Of a stretch of 64,000 bases of DNA, positions 52,276 through 64,000 are shown one piece after another; position 1 is the first letter of the stretch, and each line of letters opens with the position of its first letter. The notes beneath the pieces are model-generated. The model did no database searches, had not been told where the DNA came from, and worked only from the letters and a program-made list of their open reading frames with translations. The DNA is taken from assembly GCA_013397845.1 (NCBI GenBank), contig VZTG01007434.1, forward strand, positions 1,430,073 to 1,494,072, read 5' to 3'. The stretch comes from Melanocharis versteri. Its lineage: Eukaryota; Chordata; Aves; Passeriformes; Melanocharitidae. The translations under genes were made by a program, and so were the position numbers.

Positions 52276-53117
52276 AATATCACATAGTAAATTAGAATGA
52301 TAGAAATGACATTACCTTTCGTCACCATCTAAAAAGTAAATATTGATCAATTAATAGGAAAAAGAAAGGGATTCAGTGAAAAATTATGAAGATGACTTTA
52401 GAAGGTAAGTTTGAACAAGAAAGAAAGGATGTAAAGAAAACAAAATAAGAAGGAAACACCTAGAAAAGACATGAGAAATTCTGCACGCTGACAAAACATG
52501 TACGTATTTTAACAAAATATTTCACAAAAAACCTTGTTTCCACCAAGCAATAATAATTTGACATAGAAATTAATTAGAGCATCCTCATACAGTTTTTCAC
52601 AGCAAAAGCTTTTTCATCTTAAAACAAAGGTATTCTGCCAGTCTTCCTGGAGTCTAGAATCTGCACAGCTCTACAGAATACCAGAAAGCCTTCTCCCTTT
52701 CCGTGCTCAGGTCCTGAAAGCTGTCTGACAGGAGTATCAACACCATGCACACCACACAGCCCAGCACAATGTCTAAGTGAGGATGAGTATTCTCTTCCTC
52801 AAAGTCAAAGGAGGGAAACCCTTGGAACACAAGGCAGTACTTTGAGCCAGACTGGTACACACAGATGCTGGTGCTGACACTGTCAGTGGCTAGCAGTTAG
52901 GCAAGATAAACATTTCAGCTCATCACAGCACATCATTTCAAAGCCTGCAGAAGGAGCTATGGACTGTCTACATCATCTTAGGGTTTAAAGTGAAATAAAA
53001 TAAAATAGCTGTTCTAGGGCAAATTCTATGAATCACTGTCAACTTAAACCACAGCCAAAAATTGTTAATTTTCTTGTTAATCTTCTGGTTACCAAAACCC
53101 AACCTATATATTTTGAT
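52276..53117. other. Unidentified stretch, locally GC-richer
   Basis: A-rich around 52320-52520, then moderately GC-rich at 52640-52910. There the - strand is open from 52896 to 52654 without an ATG at its start. The translation has a hydrophobic middle (LDIVLGCVVCMVLILL) and no family I recognise. It could be an old repeat or chance. Confidence 0.35.
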
Positions 53118-53203
53118 TTATTTCAATTATTTTAATTATCCAAATTATTGGTATATTTATTTCAATTATTTATTTTAATTACGTCAATTGTTTTAATTAC
53201 CCA
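53118..53203. repeat. AT-rich degenerate tandem repeat
   Basis: Repeated 'tttcaatta' and 'ttttaatta' words alternate over about 85 bases. An imperfect minisatellite-like tract. Confidence 0.7.
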
Positions 53204-56200
53204 AATATAAATTTAATTTTCTCCTACTTATGTAATTTTTGACTACCTAGACTAATGATTTACTATGAGTTGAAATCCAATAATGTCCAACCTGAAAGAA
53301 ATCTGACTATTGAAAATACGTCTTGTCCCTGACTCTGTCTTGGATGGGTTTTGCTTCTTCCTTTCTTTGCAGATGCAATTAATGTGGAAATTTGCAATAT
53401 GTAACGTGAAAAGACCAGAAGTGGGGAAGTAGATCTTTCTCCAGCTTGGCTGCAAGGGTTGATAAAGAGGGTAGTCTCAATGAATGATAACCCGAATCCT
53501 TCTTCTGAACCTCCAGTTGCTACTGTGCATTCATTTTCAGCTGGTACAAAGTCATTTTGTTGGAAAAATAATTTTCTTCCTCACTTATCCACTATAAATT
53601 CTGGGAATAACTTTGTCTCACTGAAACCACTTTTATAGCGCAGTAATGCCACTAATTTTGATGGATTTTCTGAATAGGTAGAACTGAGAGGCAAGGCGTG
53701 TGCCGTGTCACATTAAAAACTTCTAGGGGGGGAAAGTCAACAGAGAATGTCTGCTGTGTCATTTAGTTTCATGGTGACTAACACTGCATTCAACGTACCA
53801 GCTCCACACATGGCCTCATTTGCAATTTACAACAAAGTAAATCTAGTCTTTGATGCTTTATAAATAGAAATTATGTTTGTTTGACCCCTTTTAGCGGAAA
53901 TAATAGGTAAGATATCATCCATACAATAGCCACTTAGAATCAAGGTCTAGAAAGTAAGTGAAGAGAAGGGAAAACAGAGAATATTCCTGGAATGTGTTAG
54001 AACATCTATCTGAGATACTCACAGATATTTTGCTTATGTGTAAGGGAGCTGTTTTTACAAACAAAAGAAAATAGGTCATTTGTAACCCATTTTGTCTGAG
54101 AAATGTTTCCATGGACGACTTTCATGCAAACCTGAAGCCAAGTTTTTAAAAGAACAGAAACCAGAAAATATTACTGATGTTGAAGATTGCTCATTTAGAG
54201 GAAACTGTATCAATATATTAAAACCTTTTATTTTTCTTACATATTTTTGTTTTCTAATTTAGGAAAAAGACTAGATAAGCTTGTGTGTGACTACTGCTGC
54301 TGATCTTAATCTTTGCTTGCCTTGATTTCACATGCGTCTGTTATTCTAAAACACCGCCATATGAAATGGTTGTGTAGGACAAGCCAGATGACTCATTTGG
54401 CATGTCTACCTACTAAACTACTCCAGTTTAACTACATTGCTATAAATTTTGAGTTAAATTTTGCAGGTTTGAGTGCAGAAAATCTGTACTGTCTTAATGG
54501 GGAAATGCAGCAAACTGCAGCACTCAAGGTTGTGTTCTTTGGTATAACAAGAGACAGAGGTTAGCTGTACATTTAAAGTGAGAATGACAGAGAGTTCAGG
54601 GGCCTCTAAGCAAACCCTATCCAGTATTTCTGAGTTGCATGTATATGATCTTCTTCTTTTCTGTGACCGGTGCCCCATGTCAGACATTCCTCTGGCAGAC
54701 TCAACAGCCTGCACCCAAAGGGAGCTGGGCTGCAAGGCAGGCAGTTTGACAGACAGGGAGCCAGAAACAAGACAGTGTGCTATTTATATTGCTGTCTGGC
54801 TTATCTGTTTATATGCTAAAGTGTATGAGCCATTCCGCCTTGAGCTGGAACCCCAGCTGAGTGTAGCTCTGGTGGTACAGTCTAATCAAACAACACAATA
54901 TTTTAGGAATACATAGTTTTACTTAGGACTCCCTCATTTATAGGGAAACACACCTTCTTTATGAAAACTAGTGAAAGCTGATGACCAGCAGAGCCAGGCA
55001 GCCAGGCACTGTCCCAAAGAGAGAATTTATGGGAGACCAGCTGGTACTCTGAGCTCACAGCCCGTCCCACTATAAAGGTGTGTGTGTAAAGACAGGGCTC
55101 TTGCTTTGTGGGGGTGCCGAATGACTTGCCCAAGGTTGTGATTTTTCCCTGCAGACCTAGGATTTGTGAAGGGAAAATATCTTGCCACGTGTGGGAGAAA
55201 GCAGGAGAGCGAGCGAGAGCAAGTTAGTGAGCAAACACCGAGCCCTTACAGGTGATCCATTACCCTGAAGCCATTACAATTTGTCATATATGCTTCACCT
55301 AGCATCAGCTGCAAGATGAAATGTTTTCAGCTCAGTTTATCAGTCTACCTGGATGTGTCAGGTCAACTTCCTTTTAACCCACTGTTCTGGTTCATGGGCT
55401 TTTAGAAAATATGGCACAGCTGATCAGAGCTAGCAGTGTCTTTCTTTTTTTTTTTTTTTTTCCTTTCATTTTCCTCACAGTGTGAACCGGGGATTTCTGT
55501 ACACAGATAGCACTAAGAATTCGACTCCCAGATTACTCCACTACAGTTAAAAAATCCTGGAGTATGCCTTCACTTCTGTTCCAAATGATAATTAAGAAAA
55601 CATATTATATTAGAAAAAGAACTTCCTTTGTAAATATATTTTCACACATACATGTACATATGCCTGTAGACATGCAAACACATCTGCACATCTGCATTCT
55701 AAGAACCTAATCACATTAAAATAAATCCACTTTAAATTATTTTGGTTGGTTACCAGAATATAAAAATATAGGGGTTTTTTAGTCACAAAGCTTTGGCAAA
55801 ATGATATACTGATGGTTTTTCAGTTATATTTATCTTTTTGTATCTCTACAGTTGCGGGGAGGAATCATGGTATTTACTATAGAAACACTCAAATTAGAAA
55901 ATTCTATTTGCAAAATTTTTAACCTTGTCCTATACATAAAGCAGATAGAACCTGAAAAGCTTATTTTCTGTTTTTATTGTCAGACATAACTGGCTGAATT
56001 CTATGCACATGGCATAATTTTAGAATGAAAATTACTGGAATGATAGTTAAAGTTACATGGTCAGGCAGGTCACACAGATTATATTGCCCTTCATACAGAA
56101 TGTCCTAAGATACTGCTGTTGGTGTCCTGGTCATTGCTCAGTCCCATCTTACTCCCAGAACCTATTAATACTGACTAGATAGAGATTGAAGGGTATTGGT

Positions 56201-56429
56201 CTATATTTTTTCATACGGACCTCTATCCAGAGTGCAACCAAAGTGGAGTATTGCTAACAAGTGCAATTATCATGTAGCTTTGGAAACCTTGCCATTCTTC
56301 TGTTCACTCAACTCTCTAAGTGGTCTTTTAAAATTATAAATGTATAAAAAATCACATAGTTGACTTTCTTTTTCTAATTTATCTTCTGCCTTGAAGGGAA
56401 TGTGGCAGTATTGGAGACACCCTGAACAC
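53204..56429. other. Non-repetitive noncoding stretch
   Basis: Unique DNA. The part 54550-55330 is locally richer in G+C and open on both strands for around 100 codons (54578-54916 on +, 54454-54735 on -), without family resemblance. A T run lies at 55445-55461. No transposon is recognised. Confidence 0.5.
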
Positions 56430-56588
56430 ATTATTGTTATTATTTTTATTATTGTCTAGATTAGTAAGTGTGTAATATCAAACAATAAACAGAATCTTAT
56501 GTTATTTTTGATCCCTCATAGTTACTCTACTGTTACTGGTGGTGGTAGTAGTAGTATTATTATTATTAGTAGTAGTAGTAGTAATATT
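56430..56588. repeat. Trinucleotide-rich region, (ATT)n and (GTA)n/(GGT)n
   Basis: Imperfect ATT units at 56430-56455 are followed, after unique DNA, by GGT, GTA and ATT units at 56537-56588. The serine-rich frame here is a product of the repeat. Confidence 0.8.
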
Positions 56589-59500
56589 ACATTTCCCTAC
56601 AGGTTGCTAGACATATATACTCTATTTTTTGAAATCTGCAACCATATAAATGACAGTTTTTCAGTTTTTGGTGTTACAACCCCTCTCCAAATTTCCTATC
56701 CATGAAAACACAGGAAACAAATAGAGTTTTGCCATGGAATAGGACCACGTAGAGCACAGAAGAAAGATTGGAATTTCACTTGTACATGACTGTTCCTTTT
56801 TGTTCAGACATGTTGCTCAAAAAAAATGACTGTTGGCTTGAATACAATGAAGTTTGATAAAACATACTATTTTAGTAAAAAAACAAATAAAAATAAATAT
56901 AGAGTATTTTTTCACCTTAATTTTTTAATTATGGTATCTGTGAAGTTACTTTCAGTCTTTGTGTTCTGTGCTGCAACATGTTAATTTGTCACCTGTTTTG
57001 CCACAACCTCAAGTGTTTAGATGGGTATTTTTGAAACTTTCAGCCTGTGATATCTGTTTTTCTTGTACACATTATCTTACCAAGCTGATGGTGACATGGC
57101 TTTTGATGGGATGAAGAATTCTGTAATTATAGAAGTCCAGCATATTTTGTCAAGAAAAGGCCGACCTGCTTGCCACGGGGGCCACAAAGATCTACTTGTC
57201 TGTCATCTCCAGCATTTTCAGGGACATGCTAGAAGTTAAGCCTCTTCCAAACACGCAACCCAATATCTCTCTAAAGGCAGTATGGGGAGAAGCTGGATGT
57301 GAACCGTACTCACTTGAATTGTGGGATGTGAGGGAAAGAAGCTATCCCTAGGCACACGTCAAAAGATGATCTAGTAGAAAGAACATCTAAATGACCTAAG
57401 GAGCTTAAGCACTATACAAAACCCCTTGATGTGGGTTGTTGTGCCTGAAGGACTAAACTTATTGATAGGAGAAGGGAAATCCAGCCTGGTAAGACTGATT
57501 GATATTCACCAAATTGCTCTGCCTCTGTTTACAACAGCTAAGGCTAGGCTGGTATTAGCAAATAAGGGAAGAAATTTATTTAAACTATAGCATGACCTAT
57601 CAACACCATGTTCACTGAAACATAGTATTAACTGAAATGATGTAGCTTGAAAATAATGAAAATAATGAAATTATGCTACAAGATGATTTTATTAGATATT
57701 TTCACCATTGGAGGAAACAAACCAAATCTGACTGAATCTGAAGAGTAGGAGAGCTTTTAAATGTAACATGAAGCATGCTTCATCTTTATAAACATAAGGA
57801 ATTAAACATCAAGAGAACATTAAGTGATTAGTTTAAACATGCATATTCATGGCAGTCTTGAGAAGACTGTTTTATTGACAAGTGATTTACTTCTTTCCAT
57901 ATGTCTATTCAACAAACACTGTATGGAATTCCAACAAGCTAAGGAATCCCTCTAATTAAATAAAATTATTAAAGTGATGTCTTAAATTTATTTAGAAACG
58001 ATTGCTTTGCTGGAAGACTTAAGCATATCAGCAAACATACTAACAAAATCATCTAAGGATAAAATTATTTTTGTCCACTCAAAACAGCAAGCCATGTAAA
58101 ACAGCTGTGTTAGTTATATGAAGAAATGTAACCACATTACTGTATTAATATAAATTGTTCTTCATCTATGCTAATCTTGATTAACAGGAAAACATCAGCA
58201 TAAAAATCTTCACAGTATTTTTTTTCATCAAGTCATACTTTTGTAACTGTCATCCTAGAATGGGAAGGTATGTAAGATTCTGCCTCTTGCCAGGGAAAAA
58301 ATTGCAAATTACCAAAGGAGAAGAAAGAGCTAATACCCTGAATTGTCTGAAATAGACCTTTCTTGGCTTTTCAATGTCTTCTGCTTTCAACATTTTGAAT
58401 TATTCATCATTTTTCTGTTTGACCTGTCTTGTTTCAAAGTAAAAGGCCAACAGAAATGGAAAAGAAAAACAACTGGAAATATATAACCACTTTCTTTCAA
58501 GTAACAAAAGCATGTCTATAAATGTACCTGTATATTGTGTAGAATAATTTCAGAATAAAAATATCTGCATCTGATCACAACTGTAAAATCTGAGAGAATT
58601 TCAGTTTTAAGAATTGTAAATAAGGTGGGTTTGATATGCAACATAAATAATATTTGTCTATATCAACTTCCTTTCCCTTGTTGTTTATAATTAATATCTT
58701 AAAATGATCCTCTGAGAATTTTTTGCTTAATTGCTCTCTAGCATATGGTTTATATATTTTGAAGTGACAGGTGGTTATAAGCTAATAAAACACACTCCCT
58801 AGACCACAGCTTTAAAAGCTCCACGTGAAATGAAGTCCGCTGGCCTTATTTTGCATTTTGATGGTGTTTAGTCCTTAGTGGGCAACCCCTCACACCAACC
58901 AACTGGCCAACCAAAACTTTCCTAATACCGTACAGCCTGAGGGAAAATACCCAAGTCTTTCAAGACTTCATTGAATTTTGTTCGATTCTTCCCTTTACCA
59001 TGGCGTCTTTCTTTCATGGAAAGCAACACCAGGAAAATCTGTTTAATTTCTTTATGCAAAGAAGTTTGCATAGCAGGATAATGTGCAGAAAGATTTAATT
59101 GGTTCAAGTAATCAATTTGAGAAGTTCTGACAGCATGACTGGGTATTCTACTAAAGCTCTAACACCCCTAATTGAAACAGATTCTTACAACAGCGCATCG
59201 GTTAAACCTGTGCCATCATTCAGTGAGTTGTAAACTTTATGAGCACATAATGCCAGTTATATAAATTTCATTTTTCCTGAGCTTAAAATATTCTATTAGA
59301 CAAAAGCTTAGTCACCATGCAAAGCTGTATAGTTTCTTGATAGATGGCTAGGTTAGAGAAGGTTAAGTAGATACGAGTGTAAAGTAAATAAAAGGCTGAA
59401 TCGGGATCATTCCTTTTACACACAGACATTCTTGATACCTGTTTACTTTAGCATTAATTACTTTGTTAGAAGTTTTGGTCAAAACTGAAATTTAGAGTCT

Positions 59501-60763
59501 TAGTTCAAGTGGATGAGAAGGCTACTTTTATGTTGGGAGAATTTTTTTCACTTTGGTGAGAAGAATAAAAAAAAAGGCTGGAAATTGAAGACATTATATC
59601 TCATCAGAGCACAGCTGCTATTAGAGAAGAAAAGGTGTGAAAACAGACATGTCAAACATGTCTGAACAGACATCAAATACAATAAAAATAAGTATCTTGG
59701 ACATTATGTCAGCCCTTTGTCATGTCACTTCTGGTTTTCCTGCAGAAGTTTGGTTTTCAAGCTCTGTCTGTTACTATCTTTACTAAAAAGGTCACTAATA
59801 TGATCAACCCTGTGAAAAATAGAGCATATTGTAGTTGCAGTTTATTTCATCCTGAAGGTCTATGATAGCTTACCCCAAGCTTAATTTGGTTCTTTAACAA
59901 CACAAAAAGATAAAGGAAGCACTTTAATTGAACTCAAAGGAAAAAGAATAAACAAAACTGAAACAGGTGCCCCACAGTTACACATTTATTTGCACTCTCT
60001 GTTAACCTCTTCCATAATTTTTTTTTACAGATGATTACATGGCTAGTGCCTGTATAAAACACATGTAATCCTTGTTGAGCTCCACAAAGAGTCTACTTAA
60101 AGTTTTAATTTTATATCTGGAAACAAAGTTCGGTTTATTAAAAGTCTAAACCTGGGTGATCCAATCCACTTTACTTTTAAAATAATTTTTTGCGGTGTTT
60201 TTGGGTAGCTGTGTATTGATACACCATTGTTGAAACATTCTTTGGGGTAAGTGGAAAGTTGGTATGGTAGAGGCATTTCACAAGCTAATGATTATTTATT
60301 TAAAAAAAAAAAGTATTAATATTTTTCTGTTCATAAGTTTGTGCAAAGGAATTGTGATGTCAAAGAAACAGCAATGAAAAAATAATTTTAAGAATACTTG
60401 CTAGTTTTAATTCTGATTTACAGCATACATATATGATATAACAGCCTATCTCAATTCATATTTCTTTGGACATAACATTATGCATTACATAAATAATTTA
60501 ATGAATATATAATAATTCAAATTTAGTTAGGATAACACTTCTCTTTAAATATGCACATGCAGCTGTGTCACTGAGAACTGTTTCTTTTATAGCTTTGAAA
60601 GAAGGAATCCTTCACTTCATCACAGTCTTCTTTGGTAATAATGTTAAGGTACTTGCAGAGAATTAATTTCCAAAAGAGACTAACTCAGTAATCAAAAAGC
60701 AAGAAATTAGGGTTAAATGCAGAATGAAATTCTAAGCAGTCTGGAGGCACTTCAATATAAAAT
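56589..60763. other. Non-repetitive noncoding stretch
   Basis: AT-rich unique DNA without recognised transposons or genes. It includes a two-copy 'gaaaataat' repeat near 57649, a p53-site-like inverted repeat at 59644-59664, and an A run at 60301-60312. Confidence 0.5.
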
Positions 60764-61081
60764 GATAGAATCATAGAAAGTCCTGAGTTGGAAGGCACCC
60801 ATAAAAATCATCAAAATCCAGCTCCCAGCCCTGCACAGGACCAGCCCAAGAATCACACCATGTGACCAAGAGTATTGTCCCAACACTTCTTGAACTCCGT
60901 CAGGCTGGTGCTGTGATCACTTCCATGGGGAGCTCATTCCAGTGGCCAAACACTCTAGGTGAAGAACCTTCTCTTATTATCCAACCTACAGATTCCCCGA
61001 CAAAACTTCAGGCCATTCTCTTGGGCCAGAGAGAAGAAATCAGTGCCTGCCTGTCCTCTCTCCCTGGTGAAGAAGCTGTTG
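60764..61081 (-). mobile_element. CR1 LINE, 3' fragment
   Basis: 'atagaatcatagaaagtcct' and 'gagttggaaggcaccca', then 'ccagccctgcacaggac', 'agaatcacaccatgtgacc', 'acacttcttgaactccgtc' and 'gagagaagaaatcagtgcc', are the reverse complement of the 3' part of a CR1 of the type whose tail reads 'tccagctcctggccctgcacag'. About 320 bases remain. The 103-codon + frame across it is antisense and not a gene. Confidence 0.93.
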
Positions 61082-61299
61082 AACACTTGGTACAGAATTT
61101 CTTTCTAAATATTTTATATAGCAGGATAAGAGAACTCTCTGAGTACTCACCTCAGAGCAAAATAAATATATAGTTCCCCGAAAAAAACCCAGATGTGATC
61201 TCTGGAATAAGGGATCACTTCAATGGATAATTTGTTTTGAATAAAACCCTGTTGTTTCACAAACCTGGCTTTGATACCACGTCACAAAATGGGCTTTAA
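61082..61299. other. Short unique stretch
   Basis: Nothing recognised between the CR1 copy and the A-rich segment. Confidence 0.5.
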
Positions 61300-62640
61300 A
61301 TAAAGATTGACAGAACAAGAAGTGGTAGCTGAAGAATGCCAATAGCCAGCCAAGAATAAAAAACAGTATTGCACACAAACCTCTATAACTGGGGAAAAGG
61401 AAATGAGGATTCTCAATGTGATAAGGACTTCAGCATTAGTATGACAGTCCATAAAATACCCTGCTGTAGGTATATTAAGAGAAGAAATATGGGAAAGAAA
61501 AATGTGTTGAGACTCTTACAAGTTGGTCAATTTTGAGAATAAATTGGTATAGTAAATACATGATAGGATAATTTCTGTTACTGGAATGTTAATACAAAAC
61601 AGGAATAACTTGTACAAGAAAGGCAGGTAATGAAAAAAAGGAGGAGCATTGCTTTGAAGATGAAGGATGTGTGTGCTTGCCAAGACAGAAGATAAAAGAG
61701 AGAAGCTTGTTGAAAATCTCTGAGTAGAAAGCAGGAAGAAGAGAACAATGGAGCTATCTGATTAAGATCTACTAGAGTCCAAAATGTAAAGTTGTCCAGG
61801 ATAAGGCTTTCTGTGAAGAAATAGCAAAATTATTCAGCACACAGAATTTGCTTTCAAAAGCAATGGGGGAATTAGGGAAAAGATACAGAAAGTTAGAGCT
61901 AATTCCAGCCAACATGGAGATATTGGATAAGAATGTAGAGGTGAAAGGTCATCTTAATGTGAATAAAAATAAACCAATGGTATTCAAGATCTGGCAGGGT
62001 TAAGACATAAAATGACGTGGAAAAAATATTAAAAAGTCAGGCTCTCAGGAAGACATATGTACTCAGAGAGATGACAAGTATTCCAGGTGAATGTAAGAAA
62101 AAGTAATATAAATTATAAGAGGCCTTTTCTTATGAGGACAAACACAAAATAACTAAAGCAAAGATAGGCAGTTGGGAAACTTCTCTGAATTGTGAGTTTT
62201 TTATAGATCTGAGATGTATGGAGGAATTATGAAGGAAGCAACAACTATGTTAGCTTACTGAAAATAAGTTGAAAAGCACTGAGCAAACACATAGGGACAA
62301 AATCCTAAATGTCTAGACAGCAAATGAGGTGCAACTTACAAGAAATGGTATTGAAAGTGCAGAATAAGTATATTTATAAAAAAAGGAAAACTAAGAATAT
62401 CATTGGTCAGCTTCTTCATGGAGAAGGAAAGAGGTTGACAAATGATGCCTAGAAGGCCAAATATTGTAATGGCTTCTGGATCTTCATACGACATTAAAAT
62501 TATAAGCCACCACTTGCTATTAGCACAATTGATGCAAAAAAAGAGAAAAAGACGTTTCCAACCTAGAAGAAAAGAAGAAGAAATGGGAGAACTTAAATAA
62601 GACATGTTTTCAACTCATTTGGTTCTGATAATGTTCAAAT
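61300..62640 (+). mobile_element. Probable very old CR1-like LINE remnant (A-rich sense strand)
   Basis: This segment is visibly A-rich and T/C-poor on the + strand, like the sense strand of a LINE. Three weak matches to CR1 ORF2 appear in the right order. From 61941 the frame reads VKGHLNVNKNKP and then VFK (compare VxxxLxxLDVHKSxGPDG...RVLK). At 62071 it reads MTSIPGE (compare VSLTSIPGK). Near 62344 it reads NGIES followed by stops (compare the LDNGIEST stretch just before the FADD box). The three lie in different frames, and their spacing is shorter than in intact elements, so deletions are needed. No young-CR1 nucleotide similarity is present. The limits are guesses; only 61800-62380 has any motif support. 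Confidence 0.4.
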
Positions 62641-62754
62641 GAAATCATAAAAAGTAAACAGATATTTTCGAGACTGAAAAATGCAAGAGTGATTATATAT
62701 CTAAAAAAAAATGAAGGAATACAAGAGGGAAACGTCAATTATATATAATCCTTG

Positions 62755-62826
62755 TAAAAAAAAAAAACGAACAAAACAAAAACAAAAACCAAAACAAAAA
62801 CAAACACCCCCCCAAAAGAAACCAAA
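62755..62826. repeat. A/C-rich low-complexity tract
   Basis: An A run followed by repeated 'aaaacaaaaac' units and a C7 run. It could be the decayed poly(A)-like end of the A-rich segment to its left, but CR1 elements normally end in an octamer repeat rather than poly(A), so the link is weak. Confidence 0.75.
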
Positions 62827-64000
62827 AAGCACATAAGCAAATAATGAAACCATCTCTAACTATCTGCAAGACAATAGAGATAAAGAGCAGCCAACACAGA
62901 CATGTAAAGAATAAAAACCATAATTCTGTATATATATATATATATTTATATTTGTGTTTTTAATGAAAGGGTGACAAATTTTTTAGGTCAGGAATTTGTT
63001 GCTCTTGACCTTTCTGAATATTTTCCCTAGTGATTAAAAGTAGATTATGATACAGGCATATATTGTTAATATACTTTTTTTTTAATAAGTATGGCGCTAA
63101 ATAAATTACTCTTTTTTTTCACATACATTTTTTAATGACATTTACCTAAAATCCATTTGAACTTTTATATTTCCTTAACAGGAACTTTTTCATTGCTTTG
63201 AAGAAAATAATAGTGTAGTTGATAGAATGGTTGGTGCTTGAGAGACAGAGATTGAGAGTGATTGTGCAACTACTTTTCTTTGTTTTCATTTTAAAGACAA
63301 ATGGGAATCAAATGCCAGCATGAGGTAGTTATAAACATAGTGAAATTGTTCTACTAATCTTGCAATATGCTGTCAAGATAATAATAGCTCTGAGCATTTC
63401 CATTGATTTCTGAAGGAATTACTGACTTATTATCTAAAGGAACTCCTTATAGCTGGTTAAAAATGAAATGCAGGTTTGAAATATCCACTATTTCAATAAA
63501 TGCTGTGAAAATTACCCTTTTATTCAAAAAGAATGCAAGGAAAACGAGAAGTAGCATGTTATGGATGTGTCATCTTGAGTTACACAGATGTAAGGTGGAT
63601 GGAAAGGTGCCCCCATACCTTTTCATGATTGCTTGGAATTGTCCATTCAGAGACTTCTATTTCACAGATCTATCTGAGACTTCAAAATTTATGTTTTGTC
63701 CATATTGGACCAAACTGTTGTGTGCCATCCCAAGACAGAACTGTAATAAAACAGAGCTCCTTGGAGCAAAACCAGCAATATTTATTGGATTCAATTTCTC
63801 TCCTTCTTTCTCTACCATTAGAGAACTCTGGAAGACAGAAATCATCCCACTAGAAAGTATTAAATCAAAAAAAGCTCTAATTAAACAAAATATTTTGAGA
63901 AAAGTACATTTAGCAAGAACTCTATCTTTCTTTTTTTGCACTCTCTATAGTGCAAGTTCAGTGAGTGACGTAGGAATGAGGATAAAACCTTACACCTGGA
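62827..64000. other. Non-repetitive noncoding stretch
   Basis: Unique AT-rich DNA with a short (TA)n at 62929-62946. The open frames at 63629-63853 (+) and 63657-63941 (-) overlap on opposite strands and match nothing known. Confidence 0.5.

Noticed and set aside
60862..61173. 103-codon + frame
   Set aside because: Antisense reading of a CR1 3' fragment.
62755..62826. A/C tract considered as the poly(A) tail of a processed pseudogene
   Set aside because: No coding sequence or target-site duplication is recognisable upstream, and similar tracts occur elsewhere without any body.

Overview
The window looks like nuclear DNA from a bird. It is AT-rich and poor in CpG. Its recognisable interspersed repeats are almost all CR1 LINEs of several ages (young to very old, both strands). 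Two pieces of an avian ERVL-type LTR family are also present. There are no Alu, L1 or other mammalian-type repeats, no operons and no ribosome-binding sites. CR1 dominance together with this LTR family is the avian signature; I cannot name the species.

I find no protein-coding gene, exon, tRNA, rRNA or small RNA gene that the sequence supports. Every open frame with recognisable similarity is dead CR1 reverse-transcriptase sequence, the LTR, or a translated simple repeat. The remaining frames are short and match no family I know. The stretch is therefore either a gene desert or the inside of one or more very long introns; sequence alone does not decide which.

Layout: 1-1.7 kb holds two CR1 3' ends on the + strand. 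About 1.7-13.2 kb is non-repetitive apart from T/G-rich and A/C-rich tracts. At 13.2-13.55 kb lies a 5' LTR fragment beside a (TTCC)n tract. At 14.7-15.3 kb there is a GC-rich patch followed by a stretch with SOX-type motifs. At 18.4 kb there is an uninterrupted run of exactly 150 C. At 21.3-21.9 kb there is a CR1 stub and a possible solo LTR. At 32.8-34.1 kb three CR1 copies are stacked, two of them head to head. Further CR1 copies lie at 41.3, 51.2 and 60.8 kb. At 51.2-52.3 kb a CR1 fragment is fused to an LTR. At 46.25-47.5 kb a repeat-free block carries several short perfect inverted repeats and TAAT-rich motifs. At 61.3-62.8 kb a strongly A-rich segment carries traces of a very old LINE.

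Nothing here reads as a previously undescribed biological system. The most useful leads are the 150-base C run (probably an assembly or read artefact, otherwise a striking G-quadruplex tract), the head-to-head CR1 pair, the CR1/LTR chimera, the very old LINE remnant, and a few candidate noncoding regulatory blocks that only cross-species alignment can test.
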